In this document: positions 1 to 7,981 of the stretch, one piece after another
Layout of the letters: each line of letters begins with the position of its first letter
How positions within the stretch are numbered: the first letter of the stretch is position 1
Source: an uncultured bacterium
GTDB lineage: Bacteria; Planctomycetota; Phycisphaerae; Phycisphaerales; SM1A02
Direction of reading: 5' to 3'
NCBI GenBank assembly: GCA_903911205.1
Contig: CAIWCL010000387.1
Coordinates: 1 to 38,484 of the forward strand
DNA: 38,484 nt
Made by a program: the position numbers and the translations under genes
The notes under the pieces: model-generated
Databases searched by the model: none
The model's input: only the letters and a program-made list of their open reading frames with translations
What the model was told of the DNA's origin: nothing

Positions 1-31
1 CTTTTCACAGGCACTTCAGGAGTCCCAAAGA

Positions 32-3000
32 ATGCAGCGCAGCAAGCAGAACGAGGCGACCTTCATCTCGACGCAGAGTGGTCCGCTCTTCACTCGGACC
101 GCCGTCGGTTTCATCGCGGTCGCACTCGTCGGAACTTCGGCCTGGACCAACTCCGCGTTCGCGCAGGATGCTCCTCCGGAGCCGGCGCCAGCGACGGAAC
201 CCGCTCCTGCACCAGCGACGGAACCCGCTCCTGCACCAGCGACGGAACCCGCTCCTGCACCGGTCACGGAAGTCCCGGTCGCGCAGTCGGGCCCATCCGC
301 CGCTGAAATCGAATCGATGCGCACCGCCGCGCGCGAAGCGATGGCTCGCAGCGAGTGGAAGAAGGCGATCGATCTCTGGTCGACCCTCCAGACCGCTGTT
401 CCTGGCGACGCGGAAGCGATGAAGCAGATGCAGCGCGCACAAGCGGCGCTCGATCAGGGCTCGCTCATCAACGACGTTGGTGCCGATCTCGAGATCCGCA
501 AGCAGCGCGCGATCGTTCAGCTCGAAGCATCGATGAAGCGTGCCGATGAATTTGCGATCTCGGGCTCATTCGCCGACGCGGAGCGCACGCTCCTGCAGGC
601 AAAGCAGGCGATGACGCGTGAGAAGAGCGTCTTCCCCGCCGCCGAGTTCAACAGCCACATCGAGGCCCTCGACTCGCGCTACGACGCAGTTCGTACCGCA
701 GCGGCGAATGCCGCCGCGCTCGCAGAGCACGACAGCCGTGAGGCCGCGAATCAAGAGCGCAGCACGCGCGCTGCCGCAGAGGCAGAGAAGCGCCAAAAGG
801 CGATCAATGAGCGCCTCATCCGTGTGCGTCAACTTCAGATGGAGTTGAAGTACGAAGAAGCGATTCAGGTTTGCGACGAGATCCTGCTCCTGGATCCGAA
901 CAACCCCGCCGCGCAGGCGCTCCGCGCCGCTCTCAAGACGAGCGCGGTCTACCGCAGCTACAGCGAAACGGAACAGCGTCGCAGCGAGGCCTACACGAAC
1001 TTCTCGAAGGAAATCCTCGAGCGTTCCGTTCCCCCGATGCCGAATATCACCGGCCCCGGCGCGCGTTCGACGACCGGCCTCCTCGAGTATCCAGAAGACT
1101 GGCCATCCCTTTCGGATATGCGCATGCGCGATCGCGCAAGCGGCTACCGCGAGAGCACCGTCAATCGCCAGGCGATGGCGGCGATGCAGAAGGCGGTCTC
1201 CGTCAACTTCAACAACAACCAGCTCGACCAGGTCTTCAGCTACATGAACCAGGTCAGCGGCGTGGAGTTCTACCCCGACTGGAAGGCGCTCGAGACGATC
1301 GGCGTTCGCCCGGAAGACCCCATCACGCTCACGCTCGACAATGTGCCCGCGGAAGTCGCGCTCAAGCGCGTCGTGGAGCAGCTCGGTGACGAGAGCGATC
1401 GCCCCGACTATTCCGTCGAGGACGGCGTGGTCGTCGTGAGCTCCTCGGAGCAACTCCGCAAGAAGACGATCACGATCGTCTACGACATCCGCGACCTTCT
1501 CTTTGAAGTGCCGTACTTCGACAACGCGCCTGACTTCAACCTGAGCTCCGCGCTTTCGCAGGGCGGCCAGGGACAGGGCGGTAGCGGTGGTGGCACCGGC
1601 GGCGGTGGCGGCGGCGGCTTCGGTGGTGGCGGCGGCGGCGGTGGTGGCTTCGGCGGCGGCGGCGGTGGATCCGGCGGCGGCGGCGGCGGCGGCATCATCG
1701 GCGACCCGGGTGAAGATCCGGAACGCAAGAGCCGTGAAGAACTCATCGAACAGATCACCACGATCATTCAGGATCAGGTCGACCCGGACAACTGGGTCGA
1801 CAACGGTGGCGACACCGGCAAGATTCAGGAGCTCAACGGCAACCTGATCATCACGAATACCGCGCGCAATCACCGCGATATCGAAGGCTTGCTCACGCAG
1901 CTCCGCTCGATCCGCGCGCTCCAGATCAATTACGAGGCGCGCGTCATCGGCGTCACGAGCGATTGGTTCGAGCAGATCGGCGTGGACCTCGACATCTACT
2001 TCAATACGAACAATCGCATGTTCGATCAGGCGCGCGCCGCCGATCCGAACTTCAACCTCAGCGACTTCTTCTTCCAGGATGGTGGAACGAAGGGTCAGTT
2101 GAAGGATCCCGTGATCTTCGGTTCGTGGGATCAGGTTGCGGAAGACGGCTCGTTCCAGAACACCGTCCCGACCGGTTCTGCGATTGGTATTCCGAACGAT
2201 GACGGTGGTATCGACTACCAGTTCGGACCAGTTGGTTCGCCGATCCGCCGCCAGTCGGGTTTCACGCCAGTTGGATTCACGCAGGATTCAACGGGCATCC
2301 TCGACTCGCTCCAAGGCGCTGTCCCCGGTATCGGTGGAACGATCCTCAGCTCTGGTGCTGCGGCCGCGACGACCGGCTTCAGCTACATGGATGACATTCA
2401 GGTTGACCTCCTCATCCAGGCAACGCAGGCTGATCAGCGCGGCGTCGTGCTCACCGCACCGCGCCTCACGCTGATGAACGGCCAGCGCTCGTTCATCACG
2501 ATTGCGAAGCAGATCTCGTTCATCTCCGGCCTCACGCCGGTCGCGGGCGACGCCAGCGGTGCATTCCAGCCGCAGGTCGGCGTCGTTCAGGACGGCTTCG
2601 TCCTCGACGTCGAAGGCGTCATCTCATCCGATCGTCGCTACGTGACGATGACCGTGCAGTTCGATACCAGCACCGTCCTCGGCTTCGACACCCAAGAAGT
2701 GCAGGGTGCAGTCGGTGGAACGGGCACGGCTGGTGGTCGTGGCAGCGACTTCAGCGCCGCGATTCAGCTCCCTGAAATTCAGGTGCAATCGATTCGCACG
2801 ACGGTCAGCGTTCCCGACAAGGGCACGATCCTCATGGGCGGTCAGCGCCGCTTTGAAGAAGTCGAAATCGAGGCCGGCGTGCCGGTTCTCTCGAAGATTC
2901 CGATCGTCAATCGCTTCTTCACCAACCGTATCGATGCTGAAACCGAACTCACCGTCGTCATGCTGATGCGACCTGAGATCGTGATCCAGAGCGAGAACGA

Positions 3001-3052
3001 GGACATCCTCTTCCCAGGTCTCATGGATCAACTCAACAACATCGGTGGCTGA
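32..3052 (+). CDS. Secretin (GspD/PilQ-type outer-membrane channel) with N-terminal repeat-rich region
   Basis: This 1006-residue protein should form the multimeric outer-membrane pore of a type II secretion or type IV pilus-like machine. A signal peptide is visible (hydrophobic stretch about residues 24-37, likely cleavage after AFA at 44). Next come a Pro/Ala/Thr linker holding three TEPAPAPA octapeptides (54-77), an Ala/Glu/Arg-rich helical TPR-like region (about 90-320), an STN/N0-like domain (about 390-480), a glycine-rich stretch (about 510-555), an N1-like domain with the 'LNGNLIITNT' strand (about 570-640), and the secretin core (about 785-1000). The core includes 'VPDKGTILMGG' and 'GVPVLSKIPIVNRFF', both hallmarks of the family. 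The ATG start has AGGAG at 18-22. No other secretion or pilus gene lies in the window; partners, if linked, would be upstream of base 1. The family call is secure; which machine it serves is not. Confidence 0.9.
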   Translation: MQRSKQNEATFISTQSGPLFTRTAVGFIAVALVGTSAWTNSAFAQDAPPEPAPATEPAPAPATEPAPAPATEPAPAPVTEVPVAQSGPSAAEIESMRTAAREAMARSEWKKAIDLWSTLQTAVPGDAEAMKQMQRAQAALDQGSLINDVGADLEIRKQRAIVQLEASMKRADEFAISGSFADAERTLLQAKQAMTREKSVFPAAEFNSHIEALDSRYDAVRTAAANAAALAEHDSREAANQERSTRAAAEAEKRQKAINERLIRVRQLQMELKYEEAIQVCDEILLLDPNNPAAQALRAALKTSAVYRSYSETEQRRSEAYTNFSKEILERSVPPMPNITGPGARSTTGLLEYPEDWPSLSDMRMRDRASGYRESTVNRQAMAAMQKAVSVNFNNNQLDQVFSYMNQVSGVEFYPDWKALETIGVRPEDPITLTLDNVPAEVALKRVVEQLGDESDRPDYSVEDGVVVVSSSEQLRKKTITIVYDIRDLLFEVPYFDNAPDFNLSSALSQGGQGQGGSGGGTGGGGGGGFGGGGGGGGGFGGGGGGSGGGGGGGIIGDPGEDPERKSREELIEQITTIIQDQVDPDNWVDNGGDTGKIQELNGNLIITNTARNHRDIEGLLTQLRSIRALQINYEARVIGVTSDWFEQIGVDLDIYFNTNNRMFDQARAADPNFNLSDFFFQDGGTKGQLKDPVIFGSWDQVAEDGSFQNTVPTGSAIGIPNDDGGIDYQFGPVGSPIRRQSGFTPVGFTQDSTGILDSLQGAVPGIGGTILSSGAAAATTGFSYMDDIQVDLLIQATQADQRGVVLTAPRLTLMNGQRSFITIAKQISFISGLTPVAGDASGAFQPQVGVVQDGFVLDVEGVISSDRRYVTMTVQFDTSTVLGFDTQEVQGAVGGTGTAGGRGSDFSAAIQLPEIQVQSIRTTVSVPDKGTILMGGQRRFEEVEIEAGVPVLSKIPIVNRFFTNRIDAETELTVVMLMRPEIVIQSENEDILFPGLMDQLNNIGG
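191..262 (+). repeat. 24-bp in-frame tandem repeat x3 in the secretin gene
   Basis: Three consecutive 24-bp units (191-214, 215-238, 239-262) are identical except for the last base of the third. They encode three TEPAPAPA-type octapeptides in the linker after the signal peptide. Because the unit is a multiple of three, copy-number change would only alter linker length. Confidence 0.9.
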
Positions 3053-3074
3053 CACCGAACGTGCGACAAGCATC

Positions 3075-3110
3075 AACCGGCGGCGAGTCATCGCCGCCGG
3101 TTGTCTTTTT
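3075..3110 (+). terminator. Rho-independent terminator of the secretin gene
   Basis: A perfect 12-bp stem (3075-3086 with 3091-3102) closes a 4-base loop (GTCA) and is followed by GTCTTTTT. It begins 22 bases after the secretin stop codon, so the secretin and the following STAS gene are probably separate transcripts. Confidence 0.92.
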
Positions 3111-3128
3111 CGGCGTACTTTGCCGAAA

Positions 3129-3157
3129 TTTCGCGGTGATTCGCGCTCTGCTATGGT
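3129..3157 (+). promoter_or_regulatory. Possible promoter of the STAS/kinase pair
   Basis: Between the secretin terminator and the STAS gene, TTTCGC (3129-3134) and TATGGT (3152-3157) are separated by 17 bases. The -10 matches TATAAT in four of six positions and the -35 is weak. The location fits a need for a new promoter after a strong terminator; sequence support alone is poor. Confidence 0.28.
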
Positions 3158-3190
3158 GCGCGCGCCGGCATTTCCCGGCAGGAGCACTCG

Positions 3191-3544
3191 ATGGCGTCAT
3201 CCCACATCAGCGTGCGCAAGACGGACAATCTGATTCGGATCGACTTCATCGATCGGAACATCCTCGACGAACTGAATATCCATCAGATCGGTGAGGAGAT
3301 CCTCAAGGCCGTCGAGTCGGAGTTCCGGCCGAAGGTTGTGATTGTCTTCAAGAACGTCGAGCACATGTCGTCGGCCGCATTCGGCACGTTGATGAAGGTC
3401 AACGAACGCGTGAAGGCCCGCGACGGTCAACTGCGTCTTTGCCAGATCACGCCGCGCATCCACGAGGCGTTCGTGATGACCAAACTCAATCGCATCTTCT
3501 CGATCTCCGATACCTACGAAACCGCCGTCGCGAGTTTCGTCTGA
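3191..3544 (+). CDS. STAS-domain protein (anti-sigma factor antagonist-like)
   Basis: This is a 117-residue single-domain protein of the SpoIIAA/RsbV size and fold class. The pattern is a beta strand 'KVVIVFKNVEHM' followed by 'SSAAFGTLMKVNERV', which matches the conserved loop and helix where the family's regulatory serine sits; Ser60 or Ser61 is the candidate phosphorylation site. GGAG at 3181-3184, six bases before the ATG, supports the start. It lies 36 bases upstream of a GHKL-ATPase kinase gene, its probable partner: in known systems the kinase phosphorylates the STAS protein to break its complex. No sigma factor or PP2C phosphatase is nearby, so the regulated target is unknown. Confidence 0.85.
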   Translation: MASSHISVRKTDNLIRIDFIDRNILDELNIHQIGEEILKAVESEFRPKVVIVFKNVEHMSSAAFGTLMKVNERVKARDGQLRLCQITPRIHEAFVMTKLNRIFSISDTYETAVASFV

Positions 3545-3580
3545 GTTCGTCCGTCGACGCCGCGATCTTGTGACACCTCC

Positions 3581-4003
3581 ATGGCGAATTCCGTGAAGGC
3601 CTTCCGCTGCGAGCACACCCTGCGCGAATTGCGCGAGGGGCTTGAACGCGTCCATCCTGAAGCGGAGGCGGCGCTTGCCGCGCACGGGTTTGACGATGGA
3701 GCCAAGTTCGCCATCCGCCTGGCGATCGAAGAGGCGGTCGTGAACGCGTTCCGACATGGAAACCGAAGCGACCCGAAGAAGTCGGTTCACTTCCGTGCCT
3801 ACATCGACGACACGCGCGCAAGTTTCGAGGTCGAGGACGAAGGGCCAGGCTTTGACCCAGCAACCATTCCTGATCCGACCGAAGACGAAAACCTCGAGAT
3901 TCCTTCGGGCCGCGGCGTCATGCTCATCAAGGCGTACATGACCGAGGTTGAGTATGTGCCGCCAGGAAATCTTCTGCGCATGACGTATCGCAAGCCGGCG
4001 TGA
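3581..4003 (+). CDS. RsbW/SpoIIAB-like ATP-binding protein (anti-sigma serine kinase family)
   Basis: A 140-residue HATPase_c_2 protein. The N-box 'IEEAVVNAFRHGN' (Asn55, His59), the G1 box 'DEGPGFD' (Asp86, Gly88, Gly90) and a late 'SGRGVMLIKAYMTEV' G2 box are all present, so ATP binding looks intact. Length matches stand-alone anti-sigma kinases. It follows the STAS gene by 36 bases, and the two form a minimal partner-switch module acting in the cytoplasm. No good Shine-Dalgarno precedes the ATG, which may mean coupling to the STAS gene. Whether it inhibits a sigma factor or another partner cannot be told from this window. Confidence 0.85.
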   Translation: MANSVKAFRCEHTLRELREGLERVHPEAEAALAAHGFDDGAKFAIRLAIEEAVVNAFRHGNRSDPKKSVHFRAYIDDTRASFEVEDEGPGFDPATIPDPTEDENLEIPSGRGVMLIKAYMTEVEYVPPGNLLRMTYRKPA

Positions 4004-4031
4004 GCGAACGGCACGCGATCAGCCTCTCAAC

Positions 4032-5699
4032 TCAGTCATTCAACTGAAGCGTCCCCTCAAGATCGATCGAACGGATCGTTCCAGTTGGAAGGACCACGCT
4101 GCCGTCCGGGCTCAACGAGAAGACAGGCCGCTGTGCGAAAGGCAGCAGCACGACGGTCGCTTTCCATGTTGCGATTGATGTGGCTCGAAGCGGTTCTTCG
4201 GGGCAAGCCACCGCAAACTCCGTTGGGTGACTCTGCCGTTGGAAGCCGTCGCGCCAGATCGGATCGACGGACCATCGGTCGATCGGATTGGTGGATGCAC
4301 CGATGGGCTCGGTGGATTGAGCGTTAATGTCGGCGAAAGAGACGCCGCGGAACACCACCCAGATGTCGCCCGCGCGGTCGAAGAGATCGCTACCGAACGT
4401 TGGCGTGAGGATGAACTGCGAGCCGTCTGAAGTTTGCCTGATCGTGGCGTCCAACCGGACGATCGCACGCAGTGCGTCGTCGATCGCCGACTCGGGAAGG
4501 TCGCCAGCGGTAACCGCGGGCAGCACGAGATTGCTCGAGCGATGAGACCGTCGCCCGGTTCCGATGCCGAAGTTCGTACCCGGCTCCGCGCGGCTGATGA
4601 GCATCTGGGCGAGTCGTGAACGGTCCTCTGGTGAGAGCGCGCGGGTCTCGAGTTCGCTGAGCGCGCTCGAAGTGCCCGTGTAGGGCGCGATCCAGACGAG
4701 GATCGGCGTCGGCAGCAGGGACGAGCCGAGCCCGAGCGAGAACGCCATGGATCCAAGGAGCGTGCACGCGAAGATCGCGACTCCAACCCCGAGAAACCTC
4801 CACTGCTTGATCTGCGCCACGCTCTCGACCGCTGCGGGCCGTGAGAGATCCGAGCCGCACTCGGTGCAGTGCACTGGGCGCACGCGCGCAAGCAATTGCC
4901 TGCACGCGCGGCAGCGCTCCTGCCACGCGGGACGCGCAGCGCCCGACATGGCGAAGAACGGCGCGGCGACCGCGATTCCAAGCGCAAGGATGACCTCCTT
5001 CACCGGCATGAAGGATCCACCCATCAGTGTTGGCATCAGGGTGGGCATCGAGGCGAAGATGAACATCATCGGAATGAAGACGATGGATGCGCGCAGTCCG
5101 GCGAGATAGCGCTCGCCGAACGGTCGTTCCGGGTCGGCGGCGACCGCACTTCCGCGCAGAACGAAGCGCTGAAGCCGTGCACGTACACCACGTGGCGCAT
5201 CGGAGGCCGGCAGACTGGCGTTGAGGCGGCCGACCGCGTGCATGTCACGACGCGCGAGCGCTTCCCAGCACTCGATAAGCGCGCCTTGTATGTCGCGCGA
5301 GATTCCGTGACGGCAGCGTGGCGCGAAGCCATCGGCGTTGCGCGGCGCGCACGCATCGCCGCACGTCGGACAGACACAGCCGCACTCCACGCGCACGCGC
5401 GCGACCGCACGGGCGAAGCGTCGGAGCGAGCGCACGTTTCTGATCGCGAGCACCGTGTTGATCGGCACGATGGCAACCCAGAACAGTCGGCCCAATGGAC
5501 CGATCCATCCCGAGCCGCCGGTCGAGCGGTTCCATGGATCAAGGCTGAGGAACGCCACGGCGCAGACGAGCACCGGAACGATCATGAGCAGGGGGATCAG
5601 GTACACGCCCCGACGCGCCTGACGCTCACATCGCTCGACGAAGCCATTCCACTCGGAGTCGGAGATGGTCCAACCGCTTCGCGGTTCTTCCGTGGACAT
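4032..5699 (-). CDS. Multipass membrane protein with two Cys-rich zinc-knuckle-like motifs, function unknown
   Basis: This 555-residue protein is not one I recognise. Hydrophobic segments occur near residues 31-53, 65-85, 210-235, 245-265 and 315-345, so it is probably an inner-membrane protein. Two Cys clusters look like metal knuckles: 'CGCVCPTCGDAC' near residues 108-119, and 'CRACRQLL' followed by 'HCTECGSDL' near 280-305. A soluble C-terminal half follows the last helix. I chose the ATG at 5699 over an in-frame one at 5783: GGAGG lies at 5712-5716, whereas the longer version would read through the rny terminator hairpin. It is convergent with the kinase gene and downstream of rny on the same strand. 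A distant relative of small zinc-ribbon membrane sensors is possible but unproven. Confidence 0.7.
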   Translation of the reverse strand: MSTEEPRSGWTISDSEWNGFVERCERQARRGVYLIPLLMIVPVLVCAVAFLSLDPWNRSTGGSGWIGPLGRLFWVAIVPINTVLAIRNVRSLRRFARAVARVRVECGCVCPTCGDACAPRNADGFAPRCRHGISRDIQGALIECWEALARRDMHAVGRLNASLPASDAPRGVRARLQRFVLRGSAVAADPERPFGERYLAGLRASIVFIPMMFIFASMPTLMPTLMGGSFMPVKEVILALGIAVAAPFFAMSGAARPAWQERCRACRQLLARVRPVHCTECGSDLSRPAAVESVAQIKQWRFLGVGVAIFACTLLGSMAFSLGLGSSLLPTPILVWIAPYTGTSSALSELETRALSPEDRSRLAQMLISRAEPGTNFGIGTGRRSHRSSNLVLPAVTAGDLPESAIDDALRAIVRLDATIRQTSDGSQFILTPTFGSDLFDRAGDIWVVFRGVSFADINAQSTEPIGASTNPIDRWSVDPIWRDGFQRQSHPTEFAVACPEEPLRATSIATWKATVVLLPFAQRPVFSLSPDGSVVLPTGTIRSIDLEGTLQLND

Positions 5700-5730
5700 T
5701 GGGTCACGATACCTCCGCGGAGAAAGGGAG

Positions 5731-5775
5731 GAAAAAGAAATCGAGCCTCGCGCGTGGTCGACGCGCAAGGCTCGA
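5731..5775 (-). terminator. Rho-independent terminator of rny
   Basis: Arms 5741-5755 and 5761-5775 form a stem of about 15 bp around a 5-base loop. The single imperfection becomes a G-U pair in the minus-strand RNA but a C-A mismatch in plus-strand RNA, so the element is directional. In minus orientation it is followed by TTTCTTTTTC (5731-5740). It starts 28 bases after the rny stop. Confidence 0.88.
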
Positions 5776-5802
5776 GACTGCATCAGAACAGTTCCGTCAC
5801 GT

Positions 5803-7440
5803 TTACCGAGCGATCGCTTCCGCGCGGGTTTCGCGGAGCACCGTCACCTTGATCTCGCCGGGGAAGGTCATCTCGGCCTCGACGCGCTTCGCAATCGCTT
5901 CCGCGATTTGGAACGCTGTCGCGTCGTCCGCCTTCTTCGCATTGAGAATGACGCGAATTTCGCGACCCGCCTGAATCGCGTGCGCCTCATCGACAAACGG
6001 CTGCTCGCGCGCGATGCCTTCGAGTTGCTCGAGTCGCTTGATGTACATCTCCATCGACTCGCGGCGTGCTCCGGGGCGTGCGCCCGAAATCGCGTCGGCC
6101 GCCATGACGATCGGCGTGTACGCGGTCGTCGATGGAATATCGCCGTGGTGACCACCGCACGCGTTGAGCACGGCTTCGCTCTTTTCGCCGTACTTCCGCA
6201 GGAATTCCATGCCGATCGCGGGGTGACCGCCTTCCATCTCGTGGTCCATCGCCTTGCCGATGTCGTGGAGAAGTCCAGCGCGTCGCGCAGTTGCGCCGTT
6301 CAAACCAAGTTGGTCCGCGATCATTTGTGAGAGGAACGCGACCTCGACCGAGTGGCGCAACACGTTCTGGCCGTAACTCGTACGGAAGTGCATCTTGCCG
6401 AGCGCTTCGATCACCTTCGGGTGAAGTCCGCGGACGTCGGCCTCGACGACCGCCTCGTTGCCGACCTTGACGATCTTCTCCTCGATGTCGCGCTTCGTCT
6501 GCTCGACGAGTTCTTCGATGCGCGTTGGGTGAATGCGTCCGTCGGCGACGAGGCGCTGCAATGCTTCGGCGGCGATCGCTTGACGCACACGATCGAAGCA
6601 CGAGACGCTGATGACGCCCGGCGTATCGTCAACAAGAATGTCCGCGCCGGTCGCTTTCTCGATCGCGCGGATGTTGCGACCTTCGCGACCGATGATGCGG
6701 CCCTTCATATCTTCGCTTGTGATCTTGATCGAGCGCACGGTCGACTCACCGACGTTCTCGGCGGCGTAGCGTTGGATCGCCATGAGCGTGATTTCGCGCG
6801 CCTTACCCTTCGCTTCGCGCTCGGCCTCATCGAGGAGCTTCTGCCGCAGCGCGGAGCCATCGTGGGCGGCCTCTTCGCGAACTTCGGTGAGGTAGAGCTC
6901 GCGCGCTTCTTCGCGCGACAATCCCGAAACCTTCGACAACGCGCCGCGGAGTTCGTTGCGCGTGCGCTCGTTCTCGTCGGAGGCGCGCTTCAACTCATCT
7001 TCTTGACGCTTGAGATCCGCCTCGCGCGAGTCGATTTTGGTCTCGCGCTGTCCGATGGATTCGAGTTTCTTGTCGAGGGTTTCCTCGCGTTTCGCGGCGC
7101 GGGCGAGGCTCTCATCGAGTTTCGCTTGCGACGCCTTCGACTCGCGATCGAGGGTTGCGCGCTTTTCGGACGCAGCCTTCTCGGCGGCCAGTTCGACCTC
7201 CCGCGCCTTCTTCTCCGCTTCGCTCCGCATCGCGTCGGCGGCGAGCTCGGCTTGCGCCTTCGCATCAGCGATCATGCGGTCGGCCTCGGCGCGCGCGGCC
7301 TTGATGCCGCGGCCCGATGCAAAGGTGAGAATGACGATGCCAACGACGGCGCCAACGATGAGTGCGATGCCAGCCGCGATCAGAATCGCAGCGATACCGA
7401 AGTCACCAGCGCCGGAACCAGATTGAAGCAGAATGGACAT
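5803..7440 (-). CDS. rny: Ribonuclease Y
   Basis: RNase Y is a membrane-anchored endoribonuclease that initiates mRNA decay. The 545-residue protein has the full family layout: an N-terminal membrane helix (about 14-40), a long charged coiled coil (about 45-200), a KH RNA-binding domain with 'GRIIGREGRNIRAIE' (248-262), and an HD metal-dependent phosphodiesterase domain with 'LLHDIGKA' (His392, Asp393) plus the downstream 'GGHHGD'. A perfect AGGAGG (7446-7451) sits five bases before the ATG. Length is slightly above the usual 510-530 residues. It has its own terminator and appears monocistronic. Identification is very secure. Confidence 0.97.
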   Translation of the reverse strand: MSILLQSGSGAGDFGIAAILIAAGIALIVGAVVGIVILTFASGRGIKAARAEADRMIADAKAQAELAADAMRSEAEKKAREVELAAEKAASEKRATLDRESKASQAKLDESLARAAKREETLDKKLESIGQRETKIDSREADLKRQEDELKRASDENERTRNELRGALSKVSGLSREEARELYLTEVREEAAHDGSALRQKLLDEAEREAKGKAREITLMAIQRYAAENVGESTVRSIKITSEDMKGRIIGREGRNIRAIEKATGADILVDDTPGVISVSCFDRVRQAIAAEALQRLVADGRIHPTRIEELVEQTKRDIEEKIVKVGNEAVVEADVRGLHPKVIEALGKMHFRTSYGQNVLRHSVEVAFLSQMIADQLGLNGATARRAGLLHDIGKAMDHEMEGGHPAIGMEFLRKYGEKSEAVLNACGGHHGDIPSTTAYTPIVMAADAISGARPGARRESMEMYIKRLEQLEGIAREQPFVDEAHAIQAGREIRVILNAKKADDATAFQIAEAIAKRVEAEMTFPGEIKVTVLRETRAEAIAR

Positions 7441-7981
7441 GCGAGCCTCCTGTCGAATGAGACTGCTCGCCGGGTGCCTCCTGCACCGGTTCTGCCTGCG
7501 ACGTTTGCGATCGATCGTGTCTTCGAGTTGGGATGCGGTGCGCGCGTCTCTCTCAAGCCTTCAGGATGCTCAGCCACACTGGTGCATGGCTTTGCGGGAC
7601 CCCAGCGTGCGACACGTCTGTGCCGGCGCGGCTTCCGCCGCTCACGCTGTCCTGAATTCCACCCGCCGCGGTGCGCGCGGGGGTGTCGGGAGAATGGAAT
7701 GAAATTGCACTCACGGAAACTGAACTCGAAAACGGGTGCCCCGAAAGAATTGGGTGGGGCGTTGTGCTCGATCGATCTATCCCGATCCACGCGTCGGCAT
7801 CGCCTCGGCGCATCCTGGGGGACTTGTGCGGCGGGTCGAACCGACGCCTCGTCCTGCAAACGGTCGCGAACGGCAGAGCCTGTTCGACGAGCCGGAAAAA
7901 GACAGACGGCCAAAGTCGCCGCCCGGTCCGCGTCCGCGGACAGGTGAAGTATCGACACCTTTCCGAAACTGTCAAGGTAGG
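7441..7981. other. 541-bp divergent intergenic region without a recognisable gene
   Basis: This lies between the divergent starts of rny and the ABC permease. Several open frames cross it on both strands, but their translations are Arg/Ser/Pro-rich and look like frame shadows. Apart from the rny ribosome binding site and a small imperfect hairpin near 7469-7488, I see no structured RNA, repeat or convincing promoter. It presumably holds promoters for both flanking genes. Confidence 0.5.

Noticed and set aside
3165-3180. Small hairpin (GCCGG...CCGGC) before the STAS ribosome binding site
   Set aside because: Only five base pairs and it leaves the ribosome binding site free; not enough to call a regulatory element.
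7469-7488. Imperfect hairpin in the rny leader with an AGGAGG-like loop
   Set aside because: The stem has a bulge and no start codon follows the second AGGAGG at a suitable distance, so no leader peptide or switch can be supported.
7380-7958. Minus-strand open frame in the rny/ABC permease intergenic region
   Set aside because: It overlaps the rny start and its perfect ribosome binding site, and the translation is Arg/Pro/Ser-rich with no motif.
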